A DNA stretch of 64,000 nt from Isochrysis galbana (GCA_018136815.1 CM030944.1:1054456-1118455), one strand, 5' to 3'. Shown: positions 52,202 to 63,497, counted from the stretch's first letter. The notes: a model not told the origin generated them from the letters alone. Program-made: numbers and translations.

Positions 52202-52480
52202 ATGTCGACCAAGGTACAAAAGATCATGACCCAACCGATCAACCTGATCTTTCGCTTCTTGCAGAACAAGACGAGGGTCCAGATCTGGTTGTATGAGAAC
52301 ACTGATCTGCGAATTGAAGGGCGAATTGTGGGCTTCGATGAATACATGAACCTCGTGCTAGACGATGCTGAGGAGCTGCTCATGAAGAAGATGGAGAGGA
52401 AGCAGTTGGGCCGGATCCTGCTGAAAGGCGATTCGATCACACTGATGATGACAGCAAAGGAGGCCAAAACCGAATCATGA
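52202..52480 (+). CDS. SNRPE: Small nuclear ribonucleoprotein E (SmE)
   Basis: SmE is one of the seven Sm proteins that form the ring on U1, U2, U4 and U5 snRNAs. The single exon gives 92 residues, exactly the usual length. The Sm1 motif ([34 protein letters not shown]) and the Sm2 motif ([13 protein letters not shown]) are complete. The N-terminus [19 protein letters not shown] is the conserved SmE signature. The ATG at 52,202 is preceded by an in-frame non-ATG extension that is not needed. Confidence 0.97.
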   Translation: MSTKVQKIMTQPINLIFRFLQNKTRVQIWLYENTDLRIEGRIVGFDEYMNLVLDDAEELLMKKMERKQLGRILLKGDSITLMMTAKEAKTES

Positions 52481-52681
52481 CTACTTCATGTATCCTGAGT
52501 TGTGGTAGCTCGGCCGCTGTGTGCGCCCCAATGTGGTTTGTTCCCTTGTCCTGCACTGCCCATAGCGCCTGGCCTTCATGTTGCCAGTTGTGCTCAGACG
52601 CTTCCTTTGAATGTCGCGCTCTCTTGTGTGTAGTGTCACCTCCTCCACTCTCCCACCCCGAGACTTATCTATTCGCGTGCA

Positions 52682-52810
52682 CAACTAAGTTTATACGTGG
52701 TTCTCCCATCGGAAGCCACGAGCCCCCCCGCCCCCCCTCTCCAATCCTCCCCTGCTATGGGGGAGGAACCACCGATCCTCTTGGCACCTGGCATCAAGCA
52801 TCAACCTACT
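52682..52810 (+). mobile_element. 5' end fragment of the T-tailed retroposon family
   Basis: It starts caactaagtttatacgtggt and continues cacgagccccccc, cctcccctgctatgggggagg, accaccgatcctcttggcac, parallel to the 5' part of the nested copy (read from 46,854 downward) and the hairpin element at 13 kb. It has no tail or T-run and ends near 52,810. Confidence 0.6.
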
Positions 52811-52814
52811 TTAA

Positions 52815-52900
52815 AAGTTACTACCTCCGTTCCAAAACTCAGAATATTTTTAAGAATGTTGACACGGCGTTTAACGTAGAAACCCGGAATCTCAAATGAA
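52815..52900. repeat. Possible decayed inverted-repeat transposon end
   Basis: The words ttactacctccgttccaaaa at 52,818-52,837 resemble the terminal repeat of Stowaway-type mariner MITEs of plants (ctccctccgttcc). No partner end was found downstream, so this is recorded only as a possible single end or a chance match. Confidence 0.2.
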
Positions 52901-53099
52901 GATTTCGGGTACACGCTGGCTTTAGGCACCATCGAAGGGGGGGCGCTTAGACGTCGAAAAACCCGTGAAATTGGCGATTTTCTTTGTTGGACGTGGGCGA
53001 AATTGGGCGGCGGGAGCGCTTGGCGCGAAATCTCCCGGGATCGGGATGGGGCGGCTGAAGGTCGCGGAGCCCAAGCAACATGGCAGCCGCACAGGCGGT

Positions 53100-53207
53100 G
53101 CCTATGTGTGGCGAGGCAGGCAAGGCGGCAAAAGTGTCGAACACGCGATGACTACAGGCTCATAGGCAGAGGGCCGTTCGATCGAGCCGGCAGCTGACGC
53201 GGCCGTA
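53100..53207 (-). mobile_element. Gag-like fragment, same family as 41.2 kb
   Basis: The minus-strand translation contains AASAAGSIERPSAYEPVVIA, identical to residues about 28-47 of the frame at 41,171-42,130. The match stops exactly where an LTR-like sequence begins at 53,208, so an LTR element probably inserted into this piece. It is a fossil fragment. Confidence 0.5.
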
Positions 53208-53738
53208 TGTCGCATTCGCGAATCGACACTCGTTAAGCTTCGCTCTTCTCTTCGTCGTTCGGCATTTATCGTTATAATTCTTTGCTTTCTCTCGTTCTCG
53301 GTCAAAAGCTTCGCTTGGATGCATGGGATCGTGGGTTGTGGAGCGCTCTCTCTCTTTCTCTCGAAAGAGAGGGGAAGTTTCCCTACCTTTCTTCCTCCCA
53401 GGCGCCTCGCAAATAGGTTTAATTAGCTATCTCCCCTGCGTTTCTTTATCTGCTTCTGGGGGCAATCAGGTTTAATTTGCGACCTCTTCGTATCTTCCCC
53501 TTAGGCACATCGCACTCCTTTCGTCTTATTCGGTAGGTCTCTTGGAATCCTGCGCGGCAGGATTGCCCCTCGTTTCCGTTATGGTGCGATTCCCATTCCA
53601 GACAAGATCGCCGACAGATCGCCCTTTGATCGTCGTTCGTTGTTGTCTGATCGGAGTGTTTGGGTTTGATTTCAGTCGAGTTATGTGAGAAAGTCGTGGG
53701 GCGAGAGTCGGGGTGTTTTCCTGGGTGTCTTTGTTAGG
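53208..53738 (+). repeat. LTR fragment, partner of 1-551
   Basis: It starts TGTCGCATTCGCGAATCGAC, the same 10-base LTR start as the 13-kb element, and continues parallel to the reverse complement of positions 1-551, with a modest number of substitutions. Similarity stops near 53,738 without a recognisable LTR end. It belongs to a related, older LTR family and looks truncated. Confidence 0.6.
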
Positions 53739-54733
53739 CCCAGGGCCCAGGTCAATACTTCTAGAACTTTTTCTAGAAGTTTGGGCCGCTTCTCGAGCGC
53801 GTCACAAGTTTGGGCCCTCTCGAGAAGTGGGCTGCAAGTTTGGGGGGCGGCGCTCGCTCTCTAGGAGTAAAAGCCCCTATTCTAGCAGTATAATCTCCTA
53901 TTCTACCAGTATAATCGTTATATCTCTCAAGAGGCGAAGCACCTTCGGAGGTGCTGCACGCCGTCGCCGCGCCGCGCCGTCCCCTCCCATGCCTCTCAGA
54001 CAACCTCGTTGGCGGCTGTAGCGGTATGGGAGGGCGTCTCCATACCCCTCACCCATCATATATCATATCTTGGCCCTAGCCCCCAGCTCGACGCGCAGCG
54101 CGAGCTAGGTCACAATTTCTGTCACCTGGGCGGCGCTGCATGCGCGCGCCGCGAAAGCTGCTTCACCTTTCAGGAGCAGATGGGCGAGCATCTAGCGGCG
54201 GTGGGAAGGGGGACTGACAGGCCTGGTTGCTTTGTTTGTGGGTCGGCACGTTCCGATCGCCACAGTGGCGGGCGAGTGGCTGCTGGTGTTGGCGGCTAGC
54301 TGCTGCAGCGGCAACGGCGCAGCACAACATCGTCCAACACGCAGCACAAGTACATCTCCTTAGTAAGGCGAGGACACGAGCGAGCATTTCACTATTCTCG
54401 CTGTTTTGGAGAGGGAGTAAGGACAAACACTACGAGTACGACACACGTAGCCACAAAAAAACATAAGAACAAAAGCAAACACCACTTAAGTAAAAACGCG
54501 CTCATGCTTCATACAAGACGCAAGGCGGCGTGTATGAAGCGCACAGCAGACCTACCCATAGTCACAGCCACTAGCAACGAAGCTGGGACGAGGCGTCGCA
54601 TCTCGCCACTGACACATCACCCTTACAACGGAATCCAGTGACCGGTGAATGGCGCGCACATTGAGCATCACACCCAATGTCGTTTGACGTGACCACTTCA
54701 CGCAATAGAGGGGTGATTGGACCTCCTGTACAC
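53739..54733. other. Intergenic spacer with short tandem words
   Basis: Near 53,765-53,870, agtttgggcc occurs several times with ctcgagaag words. At 53,873-53,920, cctattcta(g/c)cagtataat is repeated. No gene is recognised. The right part probably holds the 3' UTR of the minus-strand phosphatase gene. Confidence 0.4.
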
Positions 54734-56425
54734 TTAGATGAATCCTGAGAATGAAGATCCCGTCCGAGAGCGGATCGCGTAGCCGTTGCCCGAGGTGGCG
54801 ACTTGGAGCGAAACTAGGTTTGACACGCTCGAATTGGCGGATGCGGCATCTTCGGAAGTACAGCTGGCAGGCTCGCTAAGCCTGTCTTCCATCTCATTGC
54901 TCGAGGAGGATCTAGCAGCAACTCTGCTCTGCATGCGCCTTAGAGGGCCACGTCCTTCGCTCGTGTCGACTGCTAGAAGATCCAGCGTTTGCCGTACGCG
55001 GTTGGGAGTGGCCAATGCTGCTTTTTTGCATTCGCTCGGCTCCGCAGTGTCCATCGTGGCCACTGGTGATGCAGCGTCGGCTCGCGCTGGGTTGGTTGTG
55101 GTGTTAGCTTTCTGAAGTCTTATATTGGCGAGGAGCCCAGCGACGCGAGGGGGCGTGGTGCTTGCAGGCTGTAGACGTGGTTGCGAGCTTGGTGACTGAG
55201 CAGAGACATCCCCACCGCCTTTCGCCCCCTGTAGCCTATGAAGGATAAGATCTCCGATGAGCGATGCATTGGGCGAAAAGCATGGTTTGCCTTGTGACGG
55301 CGTCCGAGCATTAGCGGATCCTGAGCGAAGCGGCGGCGCGGAGCGATCACGCACCAACTGTGAGCGCTGGCGGATATTAAAGGAGGCTGAAGAGACAAAA
55401 CCGTGCGGCCGAGGGCAACGCCCTGCTTTCTGGGAAATCCCAGGCGAGGTGGATTGAGGCGAGCAGTGGTGCGTCGCGGTTTCAAAGTTGGCTATTGATT
55501 TGGAACGGTGACGGACAGTTGCGACTGCGGTCGACATTCGCCGACGCAATGTTCCAGGAGTAGGCTCTGTGGCACGAGATGCCTCCGCAAGTGCTTGGGG
55601 TGCAGCAGAGCCGCCGAGACTGGCAGCGGGAGAGAATGGCGCAGTGGCGTGGGGATCGTGTCTCCCGGCCAAGTCTTTGAGCCAAGTGCCAACAGTTATG
55701 GTGCCGCCAGTGTCGGAACCACAGCTCACGAGCGTGCGCGTTCTCACCACTCGTCCTGCCCCAATCGACGCATCCATAGAGAAGACTGCGCCGCCGAGTG
55801 TCACACGGCGTGTGCCAAAGAGCGCAACGGCTTGAACCACCAAATGCTCCAGAGCCATGCGCGAGGGAGTGCAGCTCATCGAAGCGTCGGTGACAGGCAG
55901 ATACACAGCTGATGGCCACGCAGCGCGCAGTGCGAGCTCTGAGTGGCCCCCGCCGCGTTCCGATGCCCGACCCGATCCGAGTCCGCCAATCAATACTTGA
56001 GGCGATGTGTCGGTCAAAGCCCCACCACCTTGCTTACCACGAGAATTCCGACCCCTAAGAAAATGCCGTCCAGCCGCCGTCCCTTCATCTTTAGCAAGCG
56101 GGGGTAGCCCCCCGGTATTGTTGGTCGCGCTTCCCAAAGTTGGGATCAATGTTGCGTCTACTTTGCTGGGCCTGCGGGCGAGAGTAGCCGTTAGCGTCGG
56201 CGAGGCGTAGCCGGTGCGGATGAATGAACCCGAGAACTCCAGGAGGAGGTCCGGCGGAGCGAGACGAGCGGCAGCAGCGTCGTCTTCATCCAGAGAGGCA
56301 AGAGGGACGAATAGCTGTTGAGAGGAAACAGAGCAGTCGGGTGTGAGGGACGAAGAGAATGGGGGACGTTGCTGCAAGATGTGAGAAGAAGACGCATCGG
56401 GGCCCGTGGGAAACGGGACCAACAC
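54734..56425 (-). CDS. C-terminal region of the 5-phosphatase gene (probable)
   Basis: This long open frame (563 residues at most) lies directly downstream of the last catalytic exon on the same strand. It begins near VPFPTGPDASSSHILQQRPP and has a more structured stretch (LLLEFSGSFIRTGYASPTLT). Later it shows HLVVQAVALFGTRRVTLGGA and GTITVGTWLKDLAG, and the rest is Ser/Arg-rich and disordered-looking. Codon use and absence of stops over 1.7 kb support coding. The splice joining it to the catalytic exon (which reads to a stop at 56,444) could not be fixed in phase, so membership of the same protein is an inference. Confidence 0.55.
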   Translation of the reverse strand: MLVPFPTGPDASSSHILQQRPPFSSSLTPDCSVSSQQLFVPLASLDEDDAAAARLAPPDLLLEFSGSFIRTGYASPTLTATLARRPSKVDATLIPTLGSATNNTGGLPPLAKDEGTAAGRHFLRGRNSRGKQGGGALTDTSPQVLIGGLGSGRASERGGGHSELALRAAWPSAVYLPVTDASMSCTPSRMALEHLVVQAVALFGTRRVTLGGAVFSMDASIGAGRVVRTRTLVSCGSDTGGTITVGTWLKDLAGRHDPHATAPFSPAASLGGSAAPQALAEASRATEPTPGTLRRRMSTAVATVRHRSKSIANFETATHHCSPQSTSPGISQKAGRCPRPHGFVSSASFNIRQRSQLVRDRSAPPLRSGSANARTPSQGKPCFSPNASLIGDLILHRLQGAKGGGDVSAQSPSSQPRLQPASTTPPRVAGLLANIRLQKANTTTNPARADAASPVATMDTAEPSECKKAALATPNRVRQTLDLLAVDTSEGRGPLRRMQSRVAARSSSSNEMEDRLSEPASCTSEDAASANSSVSNLVSLQVATSGNGYAIRSRTGSSFSGFI

Positions 56426-56443
56426 TGAAGCCGCTGTGATGAT

Positions 56444-59400
56444 TCATATAGGTGCGTAGACAGGGAGGGGCAGAAGGGGGGCGAAATTCACCTCGAGCCC
56501 TTCGGCTACCATCTCCCATTCGTGAAGATGAAAAGCGGACGTCTCATCGACTCCTCCTTCAGAGGGCAGTAGTACACGTAGTTCGAAAGTGGCAGAGACA
56601 GGTGTGTGATCTGATGTCACCACGCTAGGATGCGAGACGTACGACGTCTGCGAAAGGAGCGGTGTTAGAGACGGGTATGACCGCCATCTACGTTGCAACG
56701 GACAGGGAGCTGGTGGTTATGCTCTTGGGTGGACGTACGCGCCGGCGCTTATCGGTGATGCGAGGGTGCGTGGAGAGATCTGGGATGGCCTCCCGGTCAA
56801 CATCAAACGATAGCTAGGCCGTCGAAGGGTGTTGGAGGTGGTCGTCCAGGCCAGCCATAGCGTTCACATCGAGAAGGGAGGCGAGGGTGGGAGCAAAGGC
56901 GAGTGGCTTACAATACTCTGTCACACCACGCGGGAACGCGATTCGCCTTGTATCTCAGTGCATTACATCGATCGGCGAGCAACGCCGCCGCAGCAGCCCG
57001 CTCGCTTTCCGGCCCTGTCGGTGTGGGCGGAGGCGAGGCTCCCCCTACCATACCAGTCAACGGAATATTAGCGAGCGAGGTGCCCCGCAGCAATGCTGCT
57101 GCGGCGGCCATGCCTCCAGCGGCCGCGGCGCCTGCAGCGCCCGCGGCGACACCCGCGGCGACACCAGCACATGCCCCTGCGCGGCGAGAGCGGCGAGAGG
57201 CCGAAAATGGTTGCTGAGGCAACTCTTCTTCAGCGACCACGCGACGCTCACTGATCCGAGCATCGGGGCCGAGATCGATGTTAGAGGTAGCTCGGGCTGC
57301 GCCCCACGACCCTTGACGAGCGTGGCCACCGAAACGACCGAAGAGAGAAGAGCGCTGAGTGTTCGGCTGCGAAACGTGGAGGGCTTTGACCTGTGAGTCG
57401 CATACGAGAGGACGAGGAGGCAGGATTATGTCAGCAGTGTGAAGTGGGCGGCACGAGTACATTCACAAGCGATGTCATCGTCGCTGAGCGCTAGATACGG
57501 CAAGGTGGGCCTTGAAGCATGGAGAAAGTGCAGAGGCAGGACATTCTCTCGATGCAAGTAACGCGCACCTCAGCAAGAACACGGCCACGTGCCAGCTGCA
57601 GCGAGGCCTCCTCGAGCGCCTCGGCTTCAGCTTCCACGTCGGGATCCTCCAATCCCCTAGATGAGAGTGATCGGTGCAACAGGTGAGATGGAGTACAAGG
57701 TCGATGCCGGCTAAGATAGTCGACGGCGGAAGCTGTCGGTAGAACCACGTGTGGGACATGAAGAGACGCCGACGATGCGGACAGATCTACCGTTCCAGCA
57801 CTCGCCTCAGATGAGGTTGGCGGTGGCCGGCTCCTCATGGGCTCGGCTGGAGAAGCAGAGCAGAAAGGGAATCCGATTGCGTCACGCAAGCGGCTGGCCA
57901 AGTCGTCGCCGCTCGAGGTAGCAGGTACTTGTGCGATGGCCTTGGCTGTGAGTTTGCTGCTTGGCGACTTAGGTGGTGTGCATTTGTCAGGGGAAAGACG
58001 GGCTTTGGCTGAGGAAGCTCCAGCGCTCATGCCGTCGGCGGCTGGCGAATCGGCGTCATTGGCTGCAGGCACTGGAGTTGCCGCCGCCCGCATCCTTTTG
58101 AATGTGGGCATGAAACGCGGTCGAACTTCTGTGAATCCATAGAGCAAGCGGCCAGCCGCGCGTTCAGCTCGGAGCTGATCGTACTCATATAGACGTTGAA
58201 GAATCCGTTCAGCTTCAGCAGAGAGTGTCGCGCATCGTGTGCGTGCCTCTGCAGCACGCACTACAGCCGCCGCCCGAGCGGTAGGCTCAGCCAACGTTGC
58301 AAGAGGCGGCGAGTTGTCTTGTTTCCCAGCGCTTGAGTCGTCGCTGCCGCCGGCTGCACGCATCTCGGCGGATCGAGCTTCCGCGGCCGCGCGGGCAGCA
58401 CCATCGGCCGCCTCCGTGGCGTGCTGCAGGGCTAGGATGACAGGCTCGATGCCTTGATCGATGCGGTAATTCAGATCTCCAAAGAAGAAGACATGATGGA
58501 AGGACAACGTTGGGTCCAGGTGCTTGGAGGCCCCCGGAAGGCCTCGAGCGGCGAGAGACCGGAGGCCACGAAGGATGTCTTGGGCGTCCCGATTACGCCG
58601 GCGAACCATATCCTAAAGGCAGAGAAGCATGGGTCAATTGCTTGAGGCGGCGTCAATTGGGTTTGGGGACGGGGTACTGCAGGGCGCGGCAAAGAGGGTC
58701 ATTTTGCAAGATTGGTTTGGCAGCGCCATTGGCACCTGATGTGCTGCAAGATGTGCGCAGATGAACGCAACATTAGTAGTCCCATGGAGTGAAAGAGCCG
58801 CGGCGACCCCTCCTTTGTTCCCTCCAACTCCTCCAATACCCGTGGCCTCGGCGTCGGATGCCAGCAGCTCCACATGTGGCTCAACTTCCTGCAGAGGGCA
58901 TCAAAATGGACCGGTCACGAGCTCGTCCGGAGACGAGACCGGGCGGGCGCGCACAGAGGGCGCGGGTGGGGTTGGGTGGGAGGTTTGATTTTTGCGAGTC
59001 GAGGGCCGCGATGCTGCACGGCGAGGGCCCGTGGACCCAGATCCAACAAGCCCATCTTGAATAAGAGAGGCTGTCTCAGCGTCCCACAGCTAGTGCAGCG
59101 AGCACCAGCTCTAGTGAGCCCGACGTATGCCGCTAGCTTAGGCATGCAACTCTATCGGCATTAGCATGGGGTGCAACTCACCTCGTGAGCCACTATAAGC
59201 AGTCTAATGGACCACATCGACCTGAGGTCGACAAGACGGTAAGATGGCCCGAGTGCAGTGAGGATAGCCGAGGCTATGAATGCGCCCGAAGAGTTCGCAG
59301 CGGCAGAGCCAACGCGTGGTACGGTGAGCGTCTTTGAAGGGAGAGAGAAGTGAGCTTCCTGATGGGCGTGTGAAATTGCCGGAGAAATCAGTGATATGAA

Positions 59401-61169
59401 CTCACGTCGTACCCCCAGATCCTAGGACAAATTGCCACAGCTGTGTAGTGGCTTATTCTCTGATGCACGATGACGAGCATACTACGCGTTGCTTACCTGC
59501 ATTCCAATAACATAAATGTCGTGCGTCGCGTCCGCAAGTCCAAGCCAATCCTTCAGCTGCTCAAGCTCAGGAGGGGCGTTGCCCATATTCCAAGTGCCAA
59601 CCCACAGACGCACCGAGACAAAGGCAGGGACCTATGCCGCAACAGAGCGGGCGGCGAGGCAGGAGGGTAGGGTAAGGATGGGCAGCGGCATCAATGGCTT
59701 CGGAACGCGGAAGGCCAAGCAGCTGCTGAGCATATCTTCAAAAATGTGTTGGCTAGTTGGGGGGGCGGCAGCGGACAAGACGTCGCTCACAGCAAGAGCG
59801 ACGGTGAGATAGTAAGGTCGACGCTTCATACCTGCTCGGGAGCTGCGATCTCGTCGAGCATCGCTCGCAGTGTAGAGAGCCATGCAGCTGCGCGCTGATG
59901 CATGGCCCGTAGCTGAAGCGCGCGCAGCGCAATTTGGCGCGAAGCCCAAGACGGGACCCGCCGCACGGCCAATGGAGCACACCCAGGTGTGAGTGAGGCT
60001 TGTTGTGGGGAAGCGGGGCTTGTTGCATTCGCCGCCCCCGAAACAGCAACAAGTGAGGGACCAGGTGAAGAGTCAGGCGCGGCGGCTGCTGCCGCTGCCC
60101 TGCAGTCTCCCTTAGCGGCGGCGGCGGGGGCAGCGTTGCATGCGGCAGCACCGGCCCCTGCTGCGCGCACCGAGCGGCCACCTACAAGTCCTGAAACGGC
60201 CGCCGAGGTGCTGAGCACCGCACGACGTGCAATCGGCGCTTGGCTAGAGGGGGTGCTGGCCACGGTACTGCGCGCGAAGCGAAGTCGGACCATCTCACCG
60301 CGCTTGGTGACCAGCTCGAGCACGATGCCACGAGTTTGTCGGCCGCCACGGCCGTCCACCTTGCTGTGCTTGGCAGGCATGCCAGTGTGAGGGTGCACTA
60401 GGCTAGGGGACGGCATCGACTCCTCGTCGCTGATGCGGATAGAGCCGATGGTGGGACTGTTGACAGATGCGCCCGTCGCATCCGCTTGGCTGCCTACGCC
60501 ACTCGCCGCACATTCGGCGCCCGACGACCCGGCACCCAGGTACTCCACGCGGAGGACATCGAATAGGTCGATCACGCGGGCGGGCGACGCATCCGCCTTG
60601 GCGGCTACCTCGCTCTCCCAGCACACGAGCTTCTTGTTCCTGAACAACCGCACGTAGTAGCGTGTCCAAGGCACCCGCACCTTCTCCTTGCTTCTCGCCG
60701 AGCTTCCACCGCGCCCGTCGCCCCCCGGCGTGCCGGCCGGCTTGTTGACCGAGTCGGTGTGCCGATCGGTCACCCGATTCACTCCACCGAATCCTGAGCC
60801 GAATCCTGAAGCACCAAGCGAGGCGAAGCCTGAGCCGAGCCCGACCGAGAGGCCAGAGCCGATCGTGTGGGGAGTTTCCACCGTGACCACCGAGAGCTCC
60901 ATCCAGTCCTGTGGGAGTGTCGGGTTGGGGTGTTGAAATTGGGGGGAGGGCAGGGGGTGATGCACGCTCCATATGCATGGTCTGTCCACCTCGGTTTTTT
61001 TTTGGGGGGGGGGGGGGAGTATTCGACAGCGTACGCCCACCTGCCTAACGGGTGCCGTCATGAGCTTCAGGCGAAGCATCGAATCTGTGAGCTCCCTCTG
61101 CTTCTCCGCAACTTCGGCCTCCAGGCGCGCCAGCTGGGACTGCTGGACACGCACCAGCCTGCGGTGCAA
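56444..61169 (-). CDS. PH domain / inositol polyphosphate 5-phosphatase, multi-exon
   Basis: The product is predicted to remove the 5-phosphate of phosphoinositides or inositol phosphates. Exons: about 61041-61165 (coiled coil, SQLARLEAEVAEKQRELTDS); 59832-60908 (PH domain, VPWTRYYVRLFRNKKLVCWE, with long insertions); 59497-59631 (VRLWVGTWNMG, DIYVIGMQ); 59182-59421; 58736-58888 (GGVGGNKGGVAAALSLHG, FICAHLAAHQ); 57569-58612 (FHHVFFFGDLNYRID, YEYDQLRAERAAGRLLYGFT, RFMPTFK); 56912-57390 (YKANRVPAWCDRVL); and from 56687 (WRSYPSL, VVTSDHTPVSATFEL). Phases agree throughout. All hallmark motifs of the family (GTWN, GNKG..., SHLAAH-like, GDLNYRI, PTFK, PAWCDR, SDHxPV) are present, with Cys in place of Ser in CAHLAAH. 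About 350 extra residues lie between PTFK and PAWCDR. The first coiled-coil exon has no ATG start of its own, so the gene continues upstream, most simply into the 7TM exons. Confidence 0.85.
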
Positions 61170-61399
61170 TGGGACATGCAGTGAGTTTGTTTTTGCTCAG
61201 CCAGTAAAAGCACGCATCGTGGAGTCAAAGGGCATAGCGCCCGAGACCTGTCAACGTGGGCCTTGGATGACGGGAATAGAGTCTTGCCGCGCCGGTCACG
61301 GCAGTCGAGAATCTCGCGGAGCGAGACTCCGACTGGGTGCAGAACCTGCCAGCGAGGGAGCCGGCGAGGGCAGGTCATGGGTGGCTAGGTGGGAGCACA

Positions 61400-62442
61400 T
61401 GCACGAGCAGTGCTTGCTCAGGCCTGCCACCGACGGGTGCCACCGCCGCGCCTGCATGATGATGTTGAAGAAGACGACCGCGGCAATGACCATCATCCTC
61501 ACGGGCACGAGCGCGGCGCTCCATCGCGCGTCGAAGGAGGCCGCCAGGGTGATGGCGAGCAAAGCAACTGTGCATGCGAACCGTGGTGAGCAATCGCCGA
61601 GGGTGGACCGGCGCTCGCCGGTCCCTATCCGGGTGCAAGCGCGTTGCGCGCGCGCCTGATGGCCATGCCATGAGAGGGGCAGCAACGCAGCCGGGACGCG
61701 GCGCACCTGCGGCGGAAGCAAGCACGACCAGGGAGAACAGGAGGTCCTTGGAGCCGGCCGAGAAGAAGCGGACCACCGTTTGCAGCCAGCCAAGCATGCC
61801 AAAGCATGCGAACAGGACGGAGGTGAGGAGCCCCACCTCAATGCCGGAGAAGGCGAGCTCGCCGCCGGAGACAGAGCAGACCGTGAACAGCAGCGACTCG
61901 TCTACGGGCGCTCGGGCCGCCGCGCCCATGTAGATGCCGAGCGCGACCAATTGCAGTAGCACGAGTGCAAGCGCTGCGCGCCGTGCTCGGAAGTCCCATC
62001 CCATCGCGCGTGTACCGCCTGAGCCGACGGCGCGGTACATGCGCGCACGTTTGCAATGGGACACTAGCTTGCCCAGCCTCGCGGCGAGAAGCAGCGTTAT
62101 GAATAGGTAGATGAGCGAGATCCTCAGCCTGCAGAGCGGTGGGCTGATGCTCACGCTGTCGAGGAAGGATGCCGCCGAGCCGCAGGCGCACCCGAGGATG
62201 ATGAGGACTAGGAAGGGGGTCCCCGCGAGCTGCATCGGCCTCCTCCAGCGCAGCCCGATCCCCGCGGCGAGCAGAGATCCCTCGAGCACCAGAGACGAGA
62301 GAGAGAGAGTGGAGGTGGTCGAGGCCCATCGGGCGGCGGCATCGGCAGCAGCCCTCCCAACCTCCTCTGAGCTGGTTGGGCAGACGCGGCAGAGGTCAGC
62401 CTCCCACACGAGCTCGCATGCGAGCGTGCGGTTCCCCTCCAT
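61400..62442 (-). CDS. Class C GPCR-like seven-transmembrane domain, probably the N-terminus of the same gene
   Basis: Exon 61707-62442 starts MEGNRTLACELVWEADLC (short Cys-containing ectodomain) and encodes transmembrane helices: LSSLVLEGSLLAAGIGL; AGTPFLVLIILGCACGSAAS; CRLRISLIYLFITLLLAARL followed by KLVSHCKRARMYRA; ALALVLLQLVALGIYMGA; GIEVGLLTSVLFACFGMLGW. GSKDLLFSLVVLASAA leads over a GCAG|gtgcgc...gcacag|TT junction, in phase, into exon 61567 to about 61,430 (VALLAITLAASFDARWSAAL, MVIAAVVFFNII). The pattern P-x-FL-x-L-x-x-LG, a Cys-x-x-R before TM3, and K..R after TM3 fits GABA-B/mGluR-type class C receptors. Only about 250 bases separate the last helix from the coiled-coil exon of the PH/5-phosphatase, which lacks its own start. 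A single GPCR-coiled coil-PH-5-phosphatase protein is the simplest reading. Confidence 0.7.
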
Positions 62443-63274
62443 CCGTAGACTCCACGGGAGTAGGGGTGCCGGCGGGAGGAAGGAGGAGGAGGGAGGTGGA
62501 AGGGTGGGAAGAGGCGGGAGAGAAGAGGGAGGGAGGCCGCCCCCTCCCCCCTCTCCGCCTCCCTCTCGCTGTCTCTCTAGTGGAGAGTACTCTTCTCTCA
62601 CATACGGACACCCTCGAGAGAGAGAGAGAGAGAGGGCGAGAGAGGGGGGGGGGGGGGGGAAGGGAGGGAGAGATAGCCTTCACACTCACATGTACACAGA
62701 TGTATTTCCTCTCTCTCTCTCTCTCTTAGGTAGGGGCCTCTCCAACCGCCCCGCCGCCGCCGCCCCCCCCCCCTCTCTCCTCTCTCCTCCTTCCTCGTTT
62801 CCTCTCTCTCTCTCTCTCCTCCCCCATCGAACGTGCTGCTTCTTCCTCTGCTCCCGCCTCCTCTCTCCCTCTCTCTCTCTCTCCCTGGCGGCGCTGGTGA
62901 CGGACATCTCTCCCTCTCTCTCCTGCTCGAACCTTTCTCCTTCATCCCACCCTTCCCTCTCCGAGGGGGAAAGGGTGGGAATAATCTTTCTCCTAGGGGG
63001 AAATCACCCACTCTACTCTCCCCCCCCCACCCTCTTCCTCATGTATCCAGCAGCTCTCAGCCTCTCTCCCCCTCTCCCTCTCTCTCCTCCACTCAAAAGA
63101 GTCCTGCCCCGCTCTCTTCTGTACTCCTACTTTCTCAGCCAACCAGAAGGGGGTAGAGGCCGACTTCCACCAATTCGCTCGAGGGCTCTTCCCCAGCGTT
63201 CTTTCCACCTTCTCTCCTTCTTTCAAAGAGTATGCAGACGCAGTATGGCTGCATCTCTTCTTTGGGAAGGATGC

Positions 63275-63316
63275 ATCTCTCTCCTCTCTCTCTCCTCTCT
63301 CTCTCCTCTCTCTCTC

Positions 63317-63348
<32 letters not shown>

Positions 63349-63363
63349 CCCTCCCCCCCCTCC

Positions 63364-63404
<41 letters not shown>

Positions 63405-63420
63405 TCTCTCTCTCTCTCTC
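63275..63420. repeat. CT microsatellite
   Basis: Nearly pure (CT)n and CTCTCTCCT units on the plus strand, upstream of the TATA-like box of the lysyl-tRNA synthetase gene. Confidence 0.85.
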
Positions 63421-63497
63421 ATTCGGACGAATGGGGCCCTCAGCAGGCTTGGCCCAGGTTAGAGAGAACCCAGTAGAGAGGGTTAGACCGGCCTCCC

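Noticed and set aside
61594-62329. Alternative minus-strand frames overlapping the 7TM exons
   Set aside because: They are Arg/Ala-rich shadows; the frame with clean hydrophobic helices and class C-type spacing was chosen.
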